A DNA stretch of 64,000 nucleotides from Lunularia cruciata. Its lineage: Eukaryota > Streptophyta > Marchantiopsida > Lunulariales > Lunulariaceae. Both the position numbers and the translations under genes were made by a program. Shown piece after piece: positions 58,668-64,000 of the stretch; position 1 is the first letter of the stretch; the number at the start of each line of letters is the position of its first letter. The notes under the pieces were generated by a model. That model made no database searches. It saw only the letters and a program-made list of their open reading frames with translations, and was not told where the DNA came from. The stretch lies in contig OX419759.1 of assembly GCA_948567375.1 (NCBI GenBank), positions 35,441,493 to 35,505,492 of the forward strand, given 5' to 3'.

Positions 58668-60860
58668 TTGGTTGAACCTCTTCAATCTACATCAACTATT
58701 TTGTTTCCAAGAGGTTCTCACAGGAAGAGACTTGGCTTCCCTTGCAATAAGTGGTATGATGCTGATTGTAAAATGGCAAGGATCAAAGCTATGGATAGGT
58801 CTCTTGATCATATTGCACAAAATGAGGCCTTTGTTTTGTATCAAAAGTTGGTGAAGTGCAAAAAGCGTGCATTTTTGAGACTCAAGGGGGTTGAGTTGAG
58901 CACTAAACTGAGAAGCAATCCCAAGGCTTTTTGGAAGGAGGTAACCATCAGATCTCCATCTCCATCATTGGACCTGAAGGAGCTTTGTAACTATGTGAAG
59001 GATCTGTACTTTTCCCCCGATGCTCCCAGCATGGCACCTAGCCTTTGTTTTGCTCTCACTATCTTTGAAGCTGATGTAAAGTACCAACTCAAGAAGCTGG
59101 CTAATGTTAAGGCTGAAGACCTTGATGGACTATGTGATGAACTACTTAAGTGGGGCGGTAGCCCCACTTAAGTAGTTCATCTGATTCCAGTACTCACTTC
59201 TCTCTTGAATGAGGCAATCAAGTGTGGCTTTCCTGATAGATGGTGCTTGAAGAAGGTAGTTCCTATTCACAAGTCTGGTCAGAGAGATGTTGTCACCAAT
59301 TACCATACCATTCTAGTGGGTAGTATCTTTGCCAAGTTGGATGGTCAAATTTTGGAGTCTAGATTGAGTACTTGGGCTGAAAAGTACAGAATTCAAGCTA
59401 AGTGCCAAGCTGGTTTCAAATCAGGCTTTAGTACTTTGGATCACCTATTGGTACTCCATGTTTTTTGGTGGAAATAGGAGGGTGTTGGGTGAGCTCTCTA
59501 TGTTGCATTTATTGATTTCAGGAAGGCCTTTGATAAGGTGCTTAGGAAATCACTAAGTGAGAGACTCATAGAAGTTTGTGTTTCAGTGGCTCTGATTGGT
59601 GCTATCTCTAGACTCTATGAGAAAGTGGTTGTGAAGCTTTCATCTTTGATCTCTCAAGATGTACTTAGCACAATGGGTGTGATTCAAGGCTGCTCTCTAT
59701 CCCCAACTTTGTTTGGAATTTTCATTGATGATCTAGAGAGGGTACTTATGGAAGCTGGAGCTATAGGTGTATAGGTTGGCTCTTTGATGATACATGCAAT
59801 CCTTTATGCAAATGATGTAGTGCTCCTTTCTACCAATCCATAGAGTTTACAAAAGTTGTTGGATTCTCCTCTCTTGTTTTGCAATGAAACAAAGATGGAG
59901 GTGAACCTTGACAAGTCCAAGGTAATTGTGTTGGGTTCTAAAGGTGTCACACCTTTATTTTTTGATGGACAACATTTGGAGCAAGTTTCTTCTTATAAGT
60001 ACTTAGGCCTTGAGTTTTCTCATGATTATAGGTGGTCTACTTGTGTGAAGATGAGAATCAATATAGGTTTAGAGCTTTGTATTCACTCATGAATTGCTCT
60101 AGACTTGCTCATCTTACCACATGGGAGTTGAAGAAGGTGATGTTCAGATCTCTTGTGCAATCGGTTGTTCTCTATGGTGCTCAGATTTGGGGTCAAGGTA
60201 CAAAGAAGACATGGTGGCAAAAGATGGAGAAAGTTCAGAAATTGTTTTTGTGTGATGAACTTGGAGTGAGGACTCAAACCCCTTATGTATTGTTGCTGAA
60301 ATAGGCTTTTTACCTCTTGAAGTTGAAGCTTTATTCTTAGCTCTCACATATGCCACTAAGGTGAGGTCCATGGAGCATGAGAGACTTTCACACCAAGCTT
60401 TTTGTGCCACTCTATCTATCGGTTGGTATAAAGATCTGATTGCATGGGCTACAAGGTGGAATGTTTCTGAGCGACATTGGAGATTGGAGCCTATTGCACT
60501 TCAAGAGGTGATCAAGGAGCAATTCTTACTTTGCTTATGCCAGCAACCTAGTACCAAGATGGTGTTCTATCAGCAATTCTAAATCCTATGTTGGTGTATT
60601 GTGAGCAAGATTATCTCTTGGTTAGGATTTCTACTTCACTTAGACATGTTATTGCTCGATATAGAACTAGTTCTCATAGACTAGAAGTAGAACAAGGATG
60701 TTGGCAGCAGATAGAGCACTCCATGCGACTTTGCAAATTGTGTACTATGAGCAAAGTTGAGGATGAGCACCATGTGTTTGTTGATTGCCCTTGTTACATG
60801 CAGATCAGAGTTAAACATCAGATTACTTGTAGTAATTTCTCAACTCTCTTATAGGTTGAA
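58668..60860 (+). pseudogene. LINE reverse transcriptase and C-terminal finger
   Basis: RT motifs across several frames: PDRWCLKKVVPIHKSGQRD (59,230), AGFKSGFSTLDHLLVL (59,410), AFIDFRKAFDKV (59,505-59,540), GVIQGCSLSPTLF (59,675) and YANDVVLLS (59,808-59,835). The catalytic YADD is YAND here, losing one aspartate. The tail has KLCTMSKVEDEHHVFVDCP, the CCHC-type finger of plant L1 elements. A perfect 21-bp inverted repeat interrupts the frame at 59,136-59,181. Confidence 0.85.
59136..59181. repeat. Perfect 21-bp inverted duplication with 4-nt loop within the LINE
   Basis: GATGAACTACTTAAGTGGGGC is followed by GGTA and then its exact reverse complement. The first arm is LINE coding sequence (DELLKWG); the second arm breaks the reading frame and introduces a stop, so it looks like an added copy. 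Confidence 0.92.
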
Positions 60861-61018
60861 GCTTTAGCGTTAGGGAAGTATATGATGGGGACTAAATTAC
60901 ATTGGACCAATCTGTTACAAATTGGTCAGATGCCCTAAGCTCACATTTCTTGTGTTTTGTATTGTGTTTTCAGCCTTTTGACTCTTTGGGTCTTTGGGGC
61001 TTTATCTTTCATTGTTGT

Positions 61019-62295
61019 TCAATCACAAACCTTTGTTGGAGAGATTACATTTAGAGCTCATGAAGAATCAATATCATCGATGGAAGGAACTAATATTATT
61101 GTTTGATATAAAGCTTGAGTACAATCCCAAAAGATTCCATGTCATTCCTAATGCCTTATCACAATGACCAAATTTGAAGACTCTTCTTGAATGTCTCATC
61201 ACCATAGCAATTACAATAGTATCAATCAACTCAGAGATCCAAATCAAGTTTAGAACCGCTTTACAACAAGATCTCTTCTTTCAATTGGTACAAGGTCATC
61301 TTGTAGCACATGACAAGGAGTACAAGAAATTTTCACTCAACGACGGACTTCTATGTTGTGAGAATCGCATCTATATTCCAACTTTAGGTGATCTACGCTT
61401 GGCCCGACTACAAGAAGCGCACAACTTACCAATTGAAGGACACATAGGGGTAGAAAAGACCTTGAGTACTCTACAATGACAATGGTGGTGGCCAAACATG
61501 GCACATGAAGTCCAAGACTTTGTTTGATCTTGTGAGAGTTGCCAAGGTAACAAAGCTAGCAATTAGAAAAACCAAATGGACTACTCCAACCACTTCATAT
61601 CCTATTTGTTTGATGAGAACATGTTAGCTTAGATATCATCATGTCCTTGTTAAGGAAAAAGCAAGGTCATATAATGATCATGGTGTTTGTTGATAAGCTT
61701 AGTAAGAAAATCCATTTAACATCAACCTTTAATATTGTGGATGCTCCTCCAACATTGGCCTAGATCTACTTTGACAATGTAGTCAAGCATCATGGGATGC
61801 ATTGTGTACTCATCTCCAAACATGATCCCCAATTCATTGATAAATTTTAGCAAAGACTCTTCAAGCTACTCAACACCAAGCTTGCTTTGTCCACAACCCA
61901 TCATCCTCAAATTGATGGGCAAATTGAACACAAAAATTGCACTTTGGAATATATGCTTTGTGCTTTTGTTAACATTCATTATACCACTTGGGATGAATGC
62001 CTTATATCTATTGAGTTTACCTATAATAACCCCAAGCACTGGATTCTCTTCTTTCTTTTGGCTAAGACTCACTTGTTCTAGATTCCTTCTTGCTCCTCCA
62101 CCATCTCATGTTCCTCATACTTCCACTTTCTTGTCTACAATATCTCACTCCCTACAACAAGCCAAATCTCATCTCCTTAATGCTCAAAATTGTCAAAAGC
62201 AATACATGGATCAACATCCTTGTGATCTCACCTTTCAACTAGGTGATAAGGTCATACTTTCTTCTAGTAACCTACCCCTTCCACTAAGTACCCAA
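61019..62295 (+). pseudogene. RNase H 3' half and integrase of the third gypsy element
   Basis: RNase H resumes with NHKPLLERLHLELM and LLFDIKLEYNPKRFHVIPNA followed by LSQ and a stop. The integrase zinc-binding domain is at 61,174-61,560 (GVEKTLSTLQ, CESCQGNK). The catalytic core is frameshifted; THHPQIDGQIEHKNCTLEYM (61,890-61,960) marks its last part. A GPY-type tail (CDLTFQLGDKVILSSSNLPL) ends just before the 3' LTR. All parts carry stops or frame changes. Confidence 0.82.
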
Positions 62296-62709
62296 TGTAA
62301 CAACATGGAGTTTAGCAATGAAGTTAGTCAGTATTACAAAGTAGCACATAAGACAAATTAGCCTAGAATATTCCAAAAGTATCTGGGAAGCTTTTTGGGA
62401 AGCTTCCCGGCTAGCTTAGCTTGCACCTCAAGTAAGTAGCTTCTAGAAGGAAGCTTCTAGAAGCTTCCAACTAGCTTAGCTTGCACGCCAAGTAGGCAGC
62501 TTCTAGAAGGAAGCTTCCTAGTTAACTTGGCTTGCACTCTAAGAAAGCGGCTTGAGGAAGCTTCTTGAGAAGCTTCTCAAGGGCCTTGTATGCTACCTAT
62601 AAATACCAAAGCCAAAGCTCATGCTAGGCATTCGGAGTTTTCCCTCATTCAAGTGTTCCAATGTGAGTTTCCATTCTCCTATTTCTCCCCTCGGATTTGG
62701 TCTTTTACA
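62296..62709 (+). repeat. 3' LTR of the third gypsy element, also 5' LTR of the next copy
   Basis: The 414-bp LTR begins TGTAACAACATGGAGTTTAG and ends GGTCTTTTACA. It contains several copies of AAGCTTCTAGAAG-type palindromes and a TATAAATACC promoter-like segment (near 62,597). Confidence 0.88.
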
Positions 62710-62710
62710 T

Positions 62711-63214
62711 TGGTATCAAAGCAAGAATAGGATGAATGGAATTTATGGACCACCAAATCCACTTCCACCAAACCATTGGGATTTTTGCATCCAAATACTA
62801 CCCAAGCATCGTTTCACACAGTTCATCACCTCGCACTTTGGGCAAGATTTTTTGCATATGATCACCATATTTGAGGAACCCTTGGTGCTTTTGGTTGTAA
62901 CTTATGGAGAATGGTGGATGTGCTATTTCTATATGTTAATAAATTAGATAGATTGGGAGTGGTGTGATAGAGGAGCAACCATGGCGGCAATACCTGATGT
63001 TATCCTTGCTATGCAACAATAAATCGAGCACCTTACTTGATTGTTGGATGAACAAGATCTTTGACGACAAGAGCAGGTGGAGAGAGTACCAATTTGAGAA
63101 GGAGAAGATCGGATCAGATTCCCTAAACCCAAGGTAATTGAAGGCAAAAATCTCCCGGGTGTAGTGGAGAATTTTGTGTTTGATTGTGAACATTATTTTG
63201 AAGCTACCAATCTA
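62711..63214 (+). mobile_element. Truncated second internal region (gag start) of the third gypsy family
   Basis: TGGTATCAAAGC at 62,711-62,722 is a primer-binding site for initiator-Met tRNA. It is followed by sequence matching 54,385-54,840 (GGAATTTATGGACCACCAAAT... to TATTTTGAAGCTA). The match ends abruptly at about 63,214. Confidence 0.8.
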
Positions 63215-64000
63215 CAAGATGTGACAACCCAGCAAATATCACTTTTGCGGTAATCGGGTAAGTAAAGTTTGTTCCCACAGAGATACAAGTCAGAATTGGT
63301 CAAATACAAAGTCAAACAGTAACAATGTAGTTCTTCTTGGTTGCGTCTTTAATCTCTCAGGTAGAAACCACACCCAGAAGAGAGTAACAAGCACTGACTC
63401 ACAGTCTTGTCACAAATTAACACTCCATAATCACAACTCCATCAAATCTTTCCAAACAATCTTGATTGTGATGATTCAGGCTCTCCCGAGAACGGCACTT
63501 CACTGCAAAACGACTTCGCCTCAGAATTGTGTTCCACCCCTCCACTAAAGGCACAACTTCCTCTATCAAAATTGCTTCACATCAACTTTGCACTGCACTC
63601 ACAAATACAGAATACTACCAACACTACAATTCCTCTCAGATCTGTTAAGGCATTGCTTTGATTGCACTTCACTCAAGATCAAACACACAGAATGAAGATC
63701 AAGGCTGTGGAATCCAACATCCAACAAGCATTCTGACTTGCACTTCAAATTTCTCCAAACATTCACAAACACAATTGCGAAATTGATACTTGGAATCAAG
63801 CTCAAGCGACAAGCACTGCTTCACAGCACTTTGCTTTATCTATTCTCAGAAATAATGAGCACTGAACAACAATTTCTTGTGAATGCCACTCTTAAATAGT
63901 GAAACAATCGATAGTTCTAACAACTATACCGTTCTACAACAACTGTTCTAACCTGCAGATCCAAAATGACAATGCACCTCTTCATATCTGCCCCTTCAAA
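63215..64000. other. Unassigned sequence at the window end
   Basis: It starts TGTGACAACCCAGCAAATATCA directly after the broken gypsy copy. There is no recognisable frame. It is likely another repeat that interrupts the gypsy copy, but its other end lies outside the window. Confidence 0.4.

Larger units (their letters stand above)
57322..61018 (+). mobile_element. L1-type LINE, 5' truncated, inserted in the gypsy RNase H domain
   Basis: Non-LTR retrotransposon on the plus strand: C-terminal ORF1, apurinic endonuclease, reverse transcriptase and a C-terminal CCHC-type finger. The host reading frame breaks after KHYLLGK at about 57,321 and resumes with NHKPLLERLHLELM at about 61,020, which sets the insertion bounds. 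I could not find a clean target duplication or an A-tail. ORF2 is broken by stops and small frame changes, so the element is inactive. Confidence 0.85.
54067..62709 (+). mobile_element. Decayed Ty3/gypsy element with LINE insertion
   Basis: Plus-strand element with LTRs at 54,067-54,365 and 62,296-62,709. Gag-like sequence follows the 5' LTR, then protease, RT, RNase H and integrase; the RNase H domain is split by an L1-type LINE. Frameshifts and stops are frequent. The order protease-RT-RNase H-integrase makes it Ty3/gypsy. It is unrelated in LTR sequence to the two elements at 24-39 kb. After the second LTR a primer-binding site and a second copy of the gag region follow (62,711-63,214), so the LTR at 62,296 serves two internal regions. 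Confidence 0.85.

Overview
The window is nuclear DNA from a plant (streptophyte). It carries a plant-type heterotrimeric G-protein beta gene, a mitochondrial inner-membrane protease gene and an RRM nucleolar-protein gene, all split by GT-AG introns and separated by nested plant-type retrotransposons. I cannot name the species. The mix of a chromovirus, other Ty3/gypsy and Ty1/copia elements, an L1-type LINE and a gypsy element carrying a cytosine methyltransferase points more to a non-flowering lineage than to a small-genome angiosperm, but this is inference.

Layout. 1-7,981: no recognisable gene; it holds two ~110-bp copies of a small repeat in inverted orientation (3,031-3,998). 7,982-19,755 (minus): G-beta, six exons, 372 aa as assembled here. 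Its third intron is ~9.6 kb and is packed with dispersed and tandemly duplicated repeat modules; the same modules recur upstream of the gene (20,040-21,240). One module contains a stem whose two arms co-vary between copies around a near-constant CTATGGA loop, which suggests a structured RNA or a SINE-like family. 21,800-22,811: C/T-rich sequence with unassigned plus-strand reading frames.

24,179-39,440: a nested retrotransposon block. The outer element is a degenerate minus-strand Ty3/gypsy element whose pol region holds a C5-cytosine DNA methyltransferase domain between protease and reverse transcriptase. Inserted into it are a better-preserved chromodomain-bearing Ty3/gypsy element (31,320-37,886, TG..CA LTRs, 5-bp target duplication CCTCA) and an oppositely oriented solo LTR of that same family (26,103-26,860). 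39,441-45,194 is AT-rich, with another solo LTR and a decayed Ty1/copia pol.

45,915-47,172 (plus): IMP2-type mitochondrial inner-membrane peptidase, three exons, 178 aa. 50,307-51,931 (minus): NIFK/Nop15-like RRM protein, seven exons, 184 aa. 53,195-53,413: possible PIF/Harbinger transposase fragment. 54,067-63,214: a third, decayed plus-strand Ty3/gypsy family in an LTR-internal-LTR-internal arrangement; its RNase H domain is split by an L1-type LINE (about 57,322-61,018). The last ~790 bp is unassigned.

The host genes act in separate housekeeping or signalling roles and show no operon-like relation. The most notable biology is the methyltransferase-carrying retrotransposon and the covarying repeat family in and upstream of the G-beta gene. 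Exon boundaries were worked out by hand from splice sites, reading phase and family similarity; no database search was run.
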